The notes under the pieces: model-generated
Databases searched by the model: none
What the model saw: only the letters and a program-made list of their open reading frames with translations
Told to the model about the DNA's origin: nothing
NCBI RefSeq assembly: GCF_005280255.1
Contig: NZ_CP040018.1
Location: forward strand, 992,001-1,056,000
Direction of reading: 5' to 3'
Length of the DNA: 64,000 nucleotides
Source: Arthrobacter sp. 24S4-2
GTDB taxonomy: Bacteria > Actinomycetota > Actinomycetes > Actinomycetales > Micrococcaceae
Made by a program: the position numbers and the translations under genes
Shown: piece by piece, positions 41,420 through 49,562 of the stretch
Numbering within the stretch: the stretch's first letter is position 1
How the letters are laid out: the number at the start of each line of letters is the position of its first letter

Positions 41420-42475
41420 ATGAAAGCAGCACGATTCCACGCCCGCGAGGACCTCCGGATCGAAGACATTCCGGAGCCGGGTCTGCGCCCCGGAGCCGTG
41501 AAGATCGCGGTCGCCTGGTGCGGGATCTGCGGCACGGACCTCCATGAATTCCTGGAAGGGCCCATTTTCACCCCGCCGCCCGGGCACCCCCACGGGCTGT
41601 CACACGAGGAGGCGCCGGTCACCCTGGGACATGAGTTCTCCGGCACTGTTGAGGAACTGGGCGAGGGCGTCACCGGGTTGTCCGTCGGCGACAGCGTGGT
41701 GGTGGAGCCGTACTTCGTCTGTGACGAATGCGGTCCGTGTCGGGAGGGCAACTACAACCTGTGCACCAAGTTGGGCTTCATCGGGCTGGCCGGCGGCGGC
41801 GGGGGACTCAGCGAAAAGATCGTGGTCGACTCACGCTGGGTCCACCCCGTCGGTGACATTCCACTCGACGAAGCCGCACTCATCGAACCCCTCGCGGTGG
41901 CCTATCACGCCGTCGGCCGGAGCGACGTGAAAGCCGGGGACGTCGCCGTCGTCGGCGGTGCGGGTCCCATCGGACTGCTCACGGCGGCAGTCCTGAAAGG
42001 GCTGGGTGTCACCACCGTGGTGACCGAGCTGTCCGCCGCGCGCAAAGAGAAAGCCACGTCATCCGGCGTCGCGGATCATGTACTCGACCCCAGCGCTGTC
42101 GACGTCAAATCCAGCGTCCTGGAACTCACCGGGGGAGCGGGCGCCGACGCAGCCTTCGAGTGCGCGGGGGTGAATGCCGTTCTGGACACCATGCTCGACG
42201 TCGTGAAGCCCGCCGGCGTGGTGGTCAACGTGTCCATCTGGGGGCGGCCGGCAACCGTGGACATGCAGAAGATCGTCCTCAAGGAAATCGACCTGCGCGG
42301 CACCATCGCCTACCGGGGCGACCACGCGGCCGCGATCAGGCTGGTCCAGGAAGGGAAGGTGGACCTGAAACCCTTCATCACCGGAAGAATTGCCCTGGAC
42401 GACCTGGTGGACAAGGGCTTCGACACCCTCATCAACCACAACGACACGGCCGTAAAGATCATCGTGCACCCTTAG
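41420..42475 (+). CDS. Zinc-dependent alcohol dehydrogenase (2,3-butanediol dehydrogenase-like)
   Basis: A 351-aa medium-chain dehydrogenase from ATG 41420 with GGAAG upstream. Catalytic zinc ligands Cys (WCGICGTD) and His-Glu (LGHEF) are present, as are the four structural-zinc Cys (VCDECGPCREGNYNLC) and the NAD motif VVGGAGPIGLLTA. The insert PPPGHPHGLSHEEAPVTLG is typical of (R,R)-butanediol/acetoin dehydrogenases. It interconverts a secondary alcohol and a ketone, which could be the substrate of the upstream FMO. The frame is open to 41363 but lacks a site there. Confidence 0.9.
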   Translation: MKAARFHAREDLRIEDIPEPGLRPGAVKIAVAWCGICGTDLHEFLEGPIFTPPPGHPHGLSHEEAPVTLGHEFSGTVEELGEGVTGLSVGDSVVVEPYFVCDECGPCREGNYNLCTKLGFIGLAGGGGGLSEKIVVDSRWVHPVGDIPLDEAALIEPLAVAYHAVGRSDVKAGDVAVVGGAGPIGLLTAAVLKGLGVTTVVTELSAARKEKATSSGVADHVLDPSAVDVKSSVLELTGGAGADAAFECAGVNAVLDTMLDVVKPAGVVVNVSIWGRPATVDMQKIVLKEIDLRGTIAYRGDHAAAIRLVQEGKVDLKPFITGRIALDDLVDKGFDTLINHNDTAVKIIVHP

Positions 42476-42557
42476 TGATCCCCGTCTCACGCGGAATAGT
42501 TGCACGCGCGCTCCAGTTGCGCTTAGTGGACCCCATCCGCTTCGAAAGGAACCGCGC

Positions 42558-43637
42558 ATGTTGTTTTCTCCCATGACTCTCGGCGAGCTCGAACTGCCCA
42601 ACCGCCTGGTGATGGCGCCGCTCACCCGTCTCCGCTCCGGCGAGGAGGGCGTGCCCGGTGCGCTCGTTGTGGAGCACTACCGCCAGCGCGCTTCCCTTGG
42701 CCTGATCGTCAGCGAGGGCACCTACCCCAGCCCCGCCGGCCGGTCCTACCCGGGGCAGCCCGGCATTGTCACCGCCGAACAGATTGCAGGCTGGAAGAAG
42801 GTCACGGACGCTGTCCATGCCGAGGGCGGCCGGATCTTTGCGCAGATCATGCACGGCGGCCGGGTCTCCCACGAGGACATCAACGGCGGCCACCAGGTCG
42901 TTGCACCGAGCGCCATCGCCCTCGAGGCTGAAACCCGTACGTACAAGGGCAAGCAGGCGCACCCGGTGCCGCACGAGCTCACCGCCGATGAAGTGCCCGT
43001 GGTGATCCAGGAGATCGTGACGGCGTCACGGAACGCCATCGAGGCAGGGTTCGACGGCGTTGAGCTGCACTCGGCCAACGGCTACCTGCTGCACGAATTC
43101 CTTGCGCCGGACACCAACGTGCGGACGGACAGCTATGGCGGGTCTCCCGGGAACCGGGCACGGTTCGTCATTGAAACCGTCAACGCCGTCGTCGAAGCGC
43201 TCGGCGGAAACCGGGTGGGGATCCGCATCTCCCCGGCACACGGCGTCCAGGGGATCGAGGAGAGTGACCCCGCCGATGTCCGCGCAACCTATGAAGTCCT
43301 CGTTGACTCGATCGCGCCGCTCAACCTGGCCTACCTGAGCATCCTGCACAAGGAACCGGCCGGCGAACTGGTACAGGACCTGAAGACCCGCTTCAACGGC
43401 CCATTCCTCATCAACACCGGGTTCGGTGTCGTAACGTCCCGCGACGAAGCAATCTCGCTGGTTGCCGACGGCCATGCCGACGCAGTGGTCGTGGGCCGTC
43501 CGGCCATCGCCAACCCCGACCTCGTCCGCCGCTGGCGCGAAGGCCTGCCGGTCAACGAACCGGACCAGGCCACGTTCTACGGCGATGGCGCGGCTGGTTA
43601 CACGGACTACCCCTTCTACGAGGAGTCCCAGAACTAG
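42558..43637 (+). CDS. Old yellow enzyme-type alkene reductase
   Basis: A 359-aa FMN TIM barrel: NRLVMAPLTRLRS at strand 1, QIMHGGRVSH, the substrate-binding His/Asn pair in GVELHSANGYLLHEFL, and phosphate-binding INTGFGVVTSRDEA with VVGRPAIANPDLV. It reduces C=C bonds of enones, maleimides or nitro-compounds with NAD(P)H. AAAGGA lies before the ATG. It completes the FMO-dehydrogenase operon, giving a set able to interconvert enones, ketones and alcohols. The IS110 element begins about 20 bp after the stop. Confidence 0.9.
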   Translation: MLFSPMTLGELELPNRLVMAPLTRLRSGEEGVPGALVVEHYRQRASLGLIVSEGTYPSPAGRSYPGQPGIVTAEQIAGWKKVTDAVHAEGGRIFAQIMHGGRVSHEDINGGHQVVAPSAIALEAETRTYKGKQAHPVPHELTADEVPVVIQEIVTASRNAIEAGFDGVELHSANGYLLHEFLAPDTNVRTDSYGGSPGNRARFVIETVNAVVEALGGNRVGIRISPAHGVQGIEESDPADVRATYEVLVDSIAPLNLAYLSILHKEPAGELVQDLKTRFNGPFLINTGFGVVTSRDEAISLVADGHADAVVVGRPAIANPDLVRRWREGLPVNEPDQATFYGDGAAGYTDYPFYEESQN

Positions 43638-43719
43638 CCTGTTAGCTCGCAGCAGCGCGGGGTCACATCGAGTCCACTGACGCGAAGATTCCCTTCCTCG
43701 TCAGGGGACCCGCGTTTTG

Positions 43720-44964
43720 TTAACCCGTCCGATCGAGGGTGACCTGGTAGCCCATGGCCTCGAGTTGGTGGAGTGCGCGGTTCTTGGCGCGTTCGGGGTG
43801 GAGACGGGTGAAGAAGTCTGCACCGGGGTCCTCGTAAAGGGTTCCGTAGCGGCCCATGTGCCAGATCGCGATGAGCATGGTGTGTTGGATCGCAACGTTG
43901 GCTTTCATGGGGCCTCGCCGCGACGCAATTCGGCGGTAGCGGGCGCCGAGGTAGGTGCCGGGGTTCTGTGCGCACGCCATCGCGGCAGCGCCGAGCGCTC
44001 CTTGGAGATAGGGGTTTCCGGGCCGGGTCCTGGTCGACTTGACTCGTCCGGCGGACTCGTTGTGACCCGGCGTGGTCCCGGCCCACGAAGCGAGGTTCCC
44101 GGCGGTGGCGAACCTGGTCATGTCCGCGCCGGTCTCGGCGACGACGACGTCGGCGACGAGGGGGCCGATGCCGGGGATGGTGGCGATCAGGTCCCGGAAT
44201 CCCTGAAAGGGTGCGATCACCACCTCGATCCGGGCGGTGATGTCCTCGACCGCCCTCGTGTGCCGGTCGATCAGGTCCAGATGTACCCGCGCCAGGAAAC
44301 CGTGGTGTTCGGTGAACCGGCCGCTCAGCGCCTCGGTCAACGCCGGGATCTTCGAGCGCAGCCGCCGCTTGGCGAGGTCGGCCAATGCGGCGGGGTCGTC
44401 TTGGCCCGCGATCATCGCCTCGAGCATCGCCCGTCCGGAGACGCCAGTGATGTCGGAGGCGACCGAGGACAGTTTGATGCTGGCGTCCTCGAGCAGCTTC
44501 TCGAGCCGTTGGATCTCCCGGCCACGTTCCCGGGTGATCGCGGTCCGGGCCCGGGTCAGATCGCGCAACTGGCGGATCGGCTCCGGGGGCACGAACGACC
44601 CGCGGACCAGGCCGTGTGCGCCGAGCTGGGCCAGCCACGTCGCGTCGGCGACATCGCTCTTGCGGCCAGGCAAGTTCTTGACGTGCCTGGCGTTGACCAG
44701 CATGACCTCGAACCCGGCGTCCTCAAGGAGGTAGTAGAACGGCTTCCAGTAGTCCCCGGTGGCCTCCATCACCGCACAGGTGACCTGCTCGGCGATTAGA
44801 TGCTCACGCAGGGCCAGGACCTGGTTCGTGGTCGAGCCCCACGTCGTGACCGTCTCAACAGTCTTGCGACGACCAACACCGGCGACCCGGACGCAGACCT
44901 TGGCGTCCTTCTTGGACACGTCCAGACCAGCACACCGGCCATGCACCACTTCCATCACTGCCAC
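43720..44964 (-). CDS. IS110-family transposase (DEDD/serine recombinase)
   Basis: A 414-aa protein. The N-terminal RuvC-like DEDD domain shows D15 (CAGLDVSKKD), E67 (AVMEATGDYW), D104 and D107 (RKSDVADATW). The C-terminal Tnp_20 domain has IATIPGIGPLVADVVVAETG and the serine-containing AGTTPGHNESAGRVKS. All DEDD residues and the C-terminal serine region are intact and the frame is unbroken, so it should be active. It excises a circle and inserts it under guidance of an RNA from the element's non-coding part. That part lies upstream of the gene here, as in the IS110 (not IS1111) group. Confidence 0.95.
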   Translation of the reverse strand: MAVMEVVHGRCAGLDVSKKDAKVCVRVAGVGRRKTVETVTTWGSTTNQVLALREHLIAEQVTCAVMEATGDYWKPFYYLLEDAGFEVMLVNARHVKNLPGRKSDVADATWLAQLGAHGLVRGSFVPPEPIRQLRDLTRARTAITRERGREIQRLEKLLEDASIKLSSVASDITGVSGRAMLEAMIAGQDDPAALADLAKRRLRSKIPALTEALSGRFTEHHGFLARVHLDLIDRHTRAVEDITARIEVVIAPFQGFRDLIATIPGIGPLVADVVVAETGADMTRFATAGNLASWAGTTPGHNESAGRVKSTRTRPGNPYLQGALGAAAMACAQNPGTYLGARYRRIASRRGPMKANVAIQHTMLIAIWHMGRYGTLYEDPGADFFTRLHPERAKNRALHQLEAMGYQVTLDRTG

Positions 44965-45258
44965 CTGCTTCCCGTCGACGGATCATTCGGTGTCCGTCGC
45001 GGGGAGGGCAGGGAGATTCAGAAGTCTGACGCTCGGGCTCGAAGGCACCAATCCACGGTTCCCGTGGAAGCCCTCCACCCCCATGCTGACCTACAGGCTC
45101 CAAGGCACTACAGAGGATTCGGGGTCGACCGCAACGAACACGACCAGTCTCACACCGCGGGTCACCGCGTGACCACAGCAGAACGCGACGCCCCCGAATC
45201 TTCGCTCACCATGGTGAGCCGGAGGCGCCGCATTGCTGACCTGAGGTTAATGGGCGGC
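44965..45258 (-). ncRNA. Candidate IS110 bridge RNA region
   Basis: A 294-bp stretch with no convincing gene between the transposase start and the element's outer repeat. It is rich in foldable dyads: CCCG-(T)-CGACGGA pairing with TCCGTCG-CGGG (44971-45003), TCCACGG-TTC-CCGTGGA (45052-45068), GGTCAC-CGC-GTGACC (45160-45174) and the 16-nt palindrome GCTCACCATGGTGAGC (45204-45219). IS110-group elements are known to encode a bridge RNA with target- and donor-binding loops in this position. Its exact ends and guide loops cannot be set without the insertion junctions. Confidence 0.5.
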
Positions 45259-45314
45259 ATGTGACCCCGCTTTGTCGTTCCTGGCGACGTTCATGCCAAC
45301 TGCTTAGCGCCAGC

Positions 45315-45324
45315 CCTATAGGAT
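45315..45324. promoter_or_regulatory. Operator-like CCTATAGGAT before gntR
   Basis: The core CCTATAGGA is shared with the site at 46161-46170 ahead of the first catabolic gene. Here it ends six bases before the gntR ATG and includes the AGGA ribosome-binding site, so a bound regulator would block its own expression. Confidence 0.5.
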
Positions 45325-45330
45325 CTGAGC

Positions 45331-46038
45331 ATGCAGCGTCCGTCCCAGACCAACAGCCCCGGCACCCGCAAAAGCAGGCCCGTGAGCCGCCAAGTGCTCG
45401 CCGACCACGTCTACGAGGAGCTGCTGGAATCGCTGATGGATGGCCGGCTGGAACCGGGTGCCACCGTCAGCATCGACGGAACCGCGCGGGATCTGGACGT
45501 TTCTCCCACCCCGGTCCGTGAAGCCCTGGCCCGGCTGGAGCACACCGGTATGGTCCGCCGCGTGGCCCTCAAAGGCTACCGTGTGGCGCCGGTCTTCACC
45601 CGGGAGGACTTCGCCGAACTTATGGAGGCCCGGCTCGCCATCGAACCGGTGAACGCCCGGCTCGCCTGTGCCCGGCTGACCGCGGAACGGCTCGCCCAGC
45701 TGGAACAGGCCGTGACGGACCTGAAGACCGCGCCCCGTGGACCGTCGTTCGCTGAATACCGTGACTACCTCGAAGCCGACGAGCGGTTCCACCGGCTCAT
45801 CGCCGAACAGACGGGCAACCAGTTCATGGTGGCCGCCTACGCCGCACTCGGCGGGCAAGTGCAGCGGTTCCGGCTGTTCGGCGGCGTCGGCATTACGGAT
45901 GCTGAAAATGCCATTGCCGAGCACCAGGCCGTATTGGACGCGCTGTCCACAGCGGACCCGGAGAAGGCCGCCTCCGCCATGGCCGACCACGTCCGCAAAG
46001 TCCGCGGCCGCGCCATCGCCGACGCCCCGGAAGGCTGA
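45331..46038 (+). CDS. GntR-family regulator, FCD (FadR-like) subgroup
   Basis: A 235-aa protein. The winged helix (about 20-85) shows LADHVYEELLESLMDGRLEP and LDVSPTPVREALARLEHTGM. The all-helical FCD effector domain (about 95-225) has metal-type His/Asp residues (YLEADERFHRLIAEQTGN, EHQAVLDAL). FCD regulators respond to sugar acids, sugar phosphates or related metabolites. It precedes, in the same direction, the tetritol-type catabolic genes and shares with them a palindromic site, so it is the likely local repressor. A long hairpin separates it from the operon, giving separate transcripts. Confidence 0.9.
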   Translation: MQRPSQTNSPGTRKSRPVSRQVLADHVYEELLESLMDGRLEPGATVSIDGTARDLDVSPTPVREALARLEHTGMVRRVALKGYRVAPVFTREDFAELMEARLAIEPVNARLACARLTAERLAQLEQAVTDLKTAPRGPSFAEYRDYLEADERFHRLIAEQTGNQFMVAAYAALGGQVQRFRLFGGVGITDAENAIAEHQAVLDALSTADPEKAASAMADHVRKVRGRAIADAPEG

Positions 46039-46047
46039 TCCCGCCCT

Positions 46048-46113
46048 CCCAACTGAGTAGCAGCAGGTGTCGTTTTGGAGCCCGAAAACGACACCTGCTG
46101 CTACCCAGTTGGG
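46048..46113. terminator. 29-bp-stem hairpin terminator after gntR
   Basis: Arms of 29 bp with one mismatch (left arm begins CCCAACTGAGTAGCAGCAGG) and an 8-nt loop. The stem contains GTCGTTTT/AAAACGAC, giving a U-tract on the inner side only. It resembles a conserved word more than a random GC stem. Confidence 0.75.
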
Positions 46114-46135
46114 TGACACCACCCGAAGTGTGACC

Positions 46136-46170
46136 TTGACAACTCCTTGTTGATAGTAAATCCTATAGGA
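46136..46170 (+). promoter_or_regulatory. Promoter/operator of the tetritol-type operon
   Basis: TTGACA at 46136-46141 is a consensus -35. The palindrome TCCTATAGGA at 46161-46170 falls where the -10 and start of transcription should be, so a bound GntR protein would exclude RNA polymerase. A cleaner -10 hexamer was not found, so the exact start is open. Confidence 0.5.
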
Positions 46171-46199
46171 AACAGGATTCGTACGAAGGAGTGAACATC

Positions 46200-47204
46200 A
46201 TGGCTTACACAGCTGAGAACTGGCCCATTACCGCGGCCCTGCTGCAGTTCCCGGGCATCGACGCCGAGGGAACCCCCATCAACGACGCTGACGCCTCGGC
46301 CTGGGCTGAGGTCCTCACCGAGGTCAAGGAAGCCGGTTTCGCCCACGCGGACCTGACGGACAGCTGGGTGCGCCCCGGGGACCTGAGCAAGGGGCGCCTC
46401 GCCGAGTTCAAGCAGACGGCGGACGCCGTCGGGATCGGTGTTCCGGTGATCTCCGCTATCCGCCGGAGCGTCATCGAAGAAGGCAACTGGGAAGCCAACC
46501 TGGCCTACAGCCATCGCACCATCGACGCCGCCGCCGAACTTGGTTGCGAAGTTGTCTCCTTCGGGCTCCACCAGGCCATTACGCCCGAGCAGCAGAAGCA
46601 GCTCTGGTTCTGGACGGTTGAAGGACACAAGGACCCGGCGGGGAACAAGGAAGCCTGGGGCAACGCCGTCACCCGCCTCCGCGAACTCGGCCGGCACGCC
46701 GCCGAAGTGGGCGTCCTGCTCTCGCTCGAAATGTACGAGGACACCTACCTGGGCACTGCGGACTCGTCCGTGCAGCTGGTCCAGGACATCGGCCTCGCAA
46801 ACGTTGGCCTCAACCCGGACCTCGGCAACCTGATCCGGCTTCACCGGCCCATCGAGGACTGGCGCGAGATGGTGGCCAAGACCCTGCCGTACTCCAACTA
46901 CTGGCACATGAAGAACTACATCCGGGACGAGGACGCCGCCCGTGACATGTACGTCACCATGCCTGCCCCGATGGAAAGCGGCCTCATCAACTACCGCGAG
47001 GCCTTCAAGCTGGCATTGTCCGTAGGCTTCCAGGGCATCCTCTGCACCGAGCACTACGGCGGAGACGGCCTGAGCGTCACGGCCAGCAACCAGGATTACC
47101 TGCGCCGCCACGTCCTCCCGAAGAACGACGGTTACGCGCTCGGCCAGAGCCAGGTGGCCCAGGGGCGGCAGCAGCCGTCCGCCGTCGAACTCGCCGGCGT
47201 CTAA
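46200..47204 (+). CDS. Xylose-isomerase-like TIM-barrel isomerase/epimerase
   Basis: A 334-aa protein from ATG 46200 (AAGGAG eight bases upstream; an in-frame GTG at 46191 is possible). Barrel metal-site residues are visible: E in LLSLEMYEDTYLG, D in VGLNPDLGNLIR, H in NYWHMKNYIRD, E in GILCTEHYGGDG. Relatives include sugar-phosphate epimerases such as Brucella EryC, a tetrulose-phosphate racemase. First enzyme gene of the operon, with a kinase, RpiB-like and TIM-like isomerases behind it. The reaction is probably isomerisation or epimerisation of a tetrulose or its phosphate. Confidence 0.8.
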   Translation: MAYTAENWPITAALLQFPGIDAEGTPINDADASAWAEVLTEVKEAGFAHADLTDSWVRPGDLSKGRLAEFKQTADAVGIGVPVISAIRRSVIEEGNWEANLAYSHRTIDAAAELGCEVVSFGLHQAITPEQQKQLWFWTVEGHKDPAGNKEAWGNAVTRLRELGRHAAEVGVLLSLEMYEDTYLGTADSSVQLVQDIGLANVGLNPDLGNLIRLHRPIEDWREMVAKTLPYSNYWHMKNYIRDEDAARDMYVTMPAPMESGLINYREAFKLALSVGFQGILCTEHYGGDGLSVTASNQDYLRRHVLPKNDGYALGQSQVAQGRQQPSAVELAGV

Positions 47205-47278
47205 GCGGAGCCGGCGCATGACTGAAGCCGGACTCCAAACCCAACCGCACTTTTCCAACACGGATTCAATGAGGAACC

Positions 47279-49069
47279 ATGACCCAGATCTTCGACAACC
47301 CCGCTGACTTCGCGGATGAGGCACTGGACGGCTTTGTGGCGGCCAACCGCGGGTACGTTGCCCGGGTGGACGGCGGAGTGGTCCGCTCCACCGAGGTTCC
47401 CGCCGGCCAGGTAGCCCTGGTGGTGGGCGGCGGCTCCGGCCACTACCCGGCCTTCGCCGGCCTGGTGGGACCGGGCCTCGCCACCGGCTCCGCCTGCGGC
47501 AACATGTTCGCGTCCCCGGCCGTCGGCCAGGTCTACCGGGTAGCCAAGGCCGCCAACGCCGGCGGCGGCGTGCTGCTCAGCTACGGCAACTACGCCGGCG
47601 ATGTGCTCCATTTCGGCCAGGCCCAGCTGCGGCTCAACGCGGAAGGCATCGAAACCCGCACCGTCCTGGTCACGGACGACATCGCCAGCGCACCGCTGGA
47701 CCAGATCGAAAAGCGCCGCGGCATCGCCGGAGACCTGACCGTCTTCAAGATCGCCGGCGCCGCGGCCGAGGCTGGACTTGACCTCGACTCCGTCGAACGG
47801 CTCGCTATCAGGACCAACTACCGAACCCGTTCGCTCGGCGTGGCGTTTGACGGCTGCACCCTCCCGGGCGCCGCCGAGCCCCTGTTCCACGTTCCGGCCG
47901 GTCAGATGTCCCTCGGGCTTGGCATCCACGGCGAACCGGGAATCTCTGAACACCCCATGCCCACGGCTTCCGAGCTCGCCGAACTGCTCGTCTCCCGGCT
48001 CCTCGCGGACAAGCCCGACGACGCCGGGAACCGCGTGGTGGCCATCGTCAACGGCCTGGGCACGGTCAAATACGACGAATTGTTCCTGCTGTTCGGCAAG
48101 ATCGAAAAGCTCCTCACCGAGGCCGGACTGACCGTGGTGGAACCGGAATGCGGCGAGCTGGTCACCAGCCTGGACATGTCCGGACTTTCCCTGACCCTGC
48201 TTTGGCTGGACGACGAACTGGAGCAGTTCTGGGCAGCCCCGGCCGACACCCCGGCGTTCCGCAAGGGCAACCTCGCCCCGCGGGCCCGCCGCGAGCTGGC
48301 CGGACCGGAGGAAGCGGTGGCCGCCGAATCGGAAGAAACGACGGCGGAAGCAGCGGACCTGGGCCGGCTGGCAGCCGCCGTGCTCGCCCAGGTGCAGGGC
48401 GTCGTCGTCGAACATGAAGAGGAACTGGGCAACCTGGACGCGATCGCGGGCGACGGCGACCACGGCATCGGCATGCGCCGCGGCGTGGACGCGGCAGCCG
48501 CAGCGGCAGAGGAATCCTCGGCGGCCGGCGCGTCGGTGGAACGCGTGCTCACCGCGGCAGGGGAAGCCTGGAGCGAACGCGCCGGCGGAACCTCCGGGGC
48601 CCTGTGGGGATCGGCGGTGATCGCCGCCGGAATCGCGCTGGGTAACAGGGACGCGTACCGGGGCGAGGACGCGGCGGCCGCCGTCACCGCCTTCGTGGAC
48701 GCAATCACCGCCCTCGGCAAGGCCGAAGCGGGGGACAAGACGATGGTGGACGCGCTGCTTCCATTCAAGGACACCTTCCTGACCGCGTTCGACGCCGGCA
48801 CTCCCGTCGCGTCCGCCCTCGCCGCCGCAGCGGCTGCTGCGCAGGAGGCCGCGGACGCTACCGCTTCGCTCCGGCCGCTGAAGGGCAGGGCGCGGCCGCT
48901 GGCCGAAAAGAGCGTAGGCCATCCCGATCCCGGCGCTGTTTCGTTCGGGCTGATCGCGGCCCGGATTTCGAACTACCTCGATTCTGAACTGTCTGATTTC
49001 CGACTGTCAGATTCGCAACTGTCTGATTCCCAACTGGCCGCTGCGGCCGGAAATGGAGCACGCTCATGA
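47279..49069 (+). CDS. Dihydroxyacetone-kinase-type kinase (DhaK-DhaL fusion), probable erythrulose kinase
   Basis: A 596-aa protein with GAGGAA before the ATG. The DhaK domain (1-~335) has VVGGGSGHYPAFAGLVGPGL and H217 (GIHGEPG), the His that covalently holds the keto-sugar. The DhaL domain (~365-565) has the ATP/Mg motif GDGDHGIGMRRG. Such ATP-dependent fusions phosphorylate dihydroxyacetone or, in polyol operons (LerK/DerK), erythrulose. RpiB- and TIM-like partners favour erythrulose. The C-terminus ends in imperfect LSDSQ pentads from a 15-bp repeat. Its stop overlaps the next start (ATGA). Confidence 0.85.
   Translation: MTQIFDNPADFADEALDGFVAANRGYVARVDGGVVRSTEVPAGQVALVVGGGSGHYPAFAGLVGPGLATGSACGNMFASPAVGQVYRVAKAANAGGGVLLSYGNYAGDVLHFGQAQLRLNAEGIETRTVLVTDDIASAPLDQIEKRRGIAGDLTVFKIAGAAAEAGLDLDSVERLAIRTNYRTRSLGVAFDGCTLPGAAEPLFHVPAGQMSLGLGIHGEPGISEHPMPTASELAELLVSRLLADKPDDAGNRVVAIVNGLGTVKYDELFLLFGKIEKLLTEAGLTVVEPECGELVTSLDMSGLSLTLLWLDDELEQFWAAPADTPAFRKGNLAPRARRELAGPEEAVAAESEETTAEAADLGRLAAAVLAQVQGVVVEHEEELGNLDAIAGDGDHGIGMRRGVDAAAAAAEESSAAGASVERVLTAAGEAWSERAGGTSGALWGSAVIAAGIALGNRDAYRGEDAAAAVTAFVDAITALGKAEAGDKTMVDALLPFKDTFLTAFDAGTPVASALAAAAAAAQEAADATASLRPLKGRARPLAEKSVGHPDPGAVSFGLIAARISNYLDSELSDFRLSDSQLSDSQLAAAAGNGARS
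48986..49039 (+). repeat. 15-bp repeats at the 3' end of the kinase gene
   Basis: Three full units (GAACTGTCTGATTTC, CGACTGTCAGATTCG, CAACTGTCTGATTCC) and a partial fourth encode ELSDF-RLSDS-QLSDS-QLA. They lie beyond the conserved DhaL fold and only lengthen the tail. Confidence 0.8.
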
Positions 49070-49560
49070 GCACCAACCCGAACGTTGCGCCAGGATGGCG
49101 CATCGTCATCGGCAACGATGAAGCCGGTGTCGAATACAAGGTAGCGCTGAAGGCGCTGCTCGAAGCGGACAGCCGCGTCGCATCCGTTGTGGACGTGGGC
49201 GTCGGGGCGAACGACTCGACCGCGTACCCGCACGTCGCCGTCGACGCCGCCCGCAAAGTGGCCGACGGCGAGGCGGACCGCGCGCTGCTGATCTGCGGCA
49301 CGGGCCTGGGAGTGGCTATCGCGGCCAACAAGGTACCCGGGATCCGGGCCGTCACCGCCCACGACGGCTACTCCGTGGAACGCTCCGTGCTGAGCAACAA
49401 CGCACAGGTCCTCAGCATGGGCCAGCGCGTCATCGGCCTGGAACTGGCCAAGAAGCTGGTGGGCGAATGGCTCGACTACCGTTTCGATGAGACCTCATCC
49501 TCCGCCGCCAAGGTGGACGCTATCTGCTCCTACGAGCCCGACTACACGAAGGCAGTCTGA
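49066..49560 (+). CDS. RpiB/LacAB-family sugar-phosphate isomerase (DerI/EryI-like)
   Basis: A 164-aa protein overlapping the kinase stop by four bases. RpiB family features: VIGNDEAGVEYK at the N-terminus, where classic ribose-5-phosphate isomerase B has DH and this protein has DE, and catalytic C77 in LICGTGLGVAIAANKVPGIR. Paralogues in tetritol operons (Brucella EryI, Mycobacterium DerI) convert D-erythrulose 4-phosphate to D-erythrose 4-phosphate. The DE change and the context support that role over housekeeping RpiB. Confidence 0.8.
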   Translation: MSTNPNVAPGWRIVIGNDEAGVEYKVALKALLEADSRVASVVDVGVGANDSTAYPHVAVDAARKVADGEADRALLICGTGLGVAIAANKVPGIRAVTAHDGYSVERSVLSNNAQVLSMGQRVIGLELAKKLVGEWLDYRFDETSSSAAKVDAICSYEPDYTKAV

Positions 49561-49562
49561 TC

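Larger units (their letters stand above)
43657..45270. mobile_element. IS110-family insertion sequence
   Basis: A transposase gene plus ~290 bp of structured non-coding DNA lie between a 12-bp inverted repeat: GCGGGGTCACAT at 43657-43668 and ATGTGACCCCGC at 45259-45270. Exact ends cannot be fixed from one copy, because IS110 elements often lack true terminal repeats and make little or no target duplication. The element lies between the OYE gene and the gntR gene without breaking either. It may influence gntR transcription, as its right edge is about 60 bp from that start. Confidence 0.75.

Noticed and set aside
43638..43719. Bridge RNA on the downstream side of the transposase
   Set aside because: Only about 50 bp lie between the transposase stop and the left repeat, too short for the known RNAs; the upstream side is favoured.
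47201..48922. 573-codon minus-strand frame opposite the kinase gene
   Set aside because: No motif and complete overlap with a well-supported DhaK-DhaL gene.
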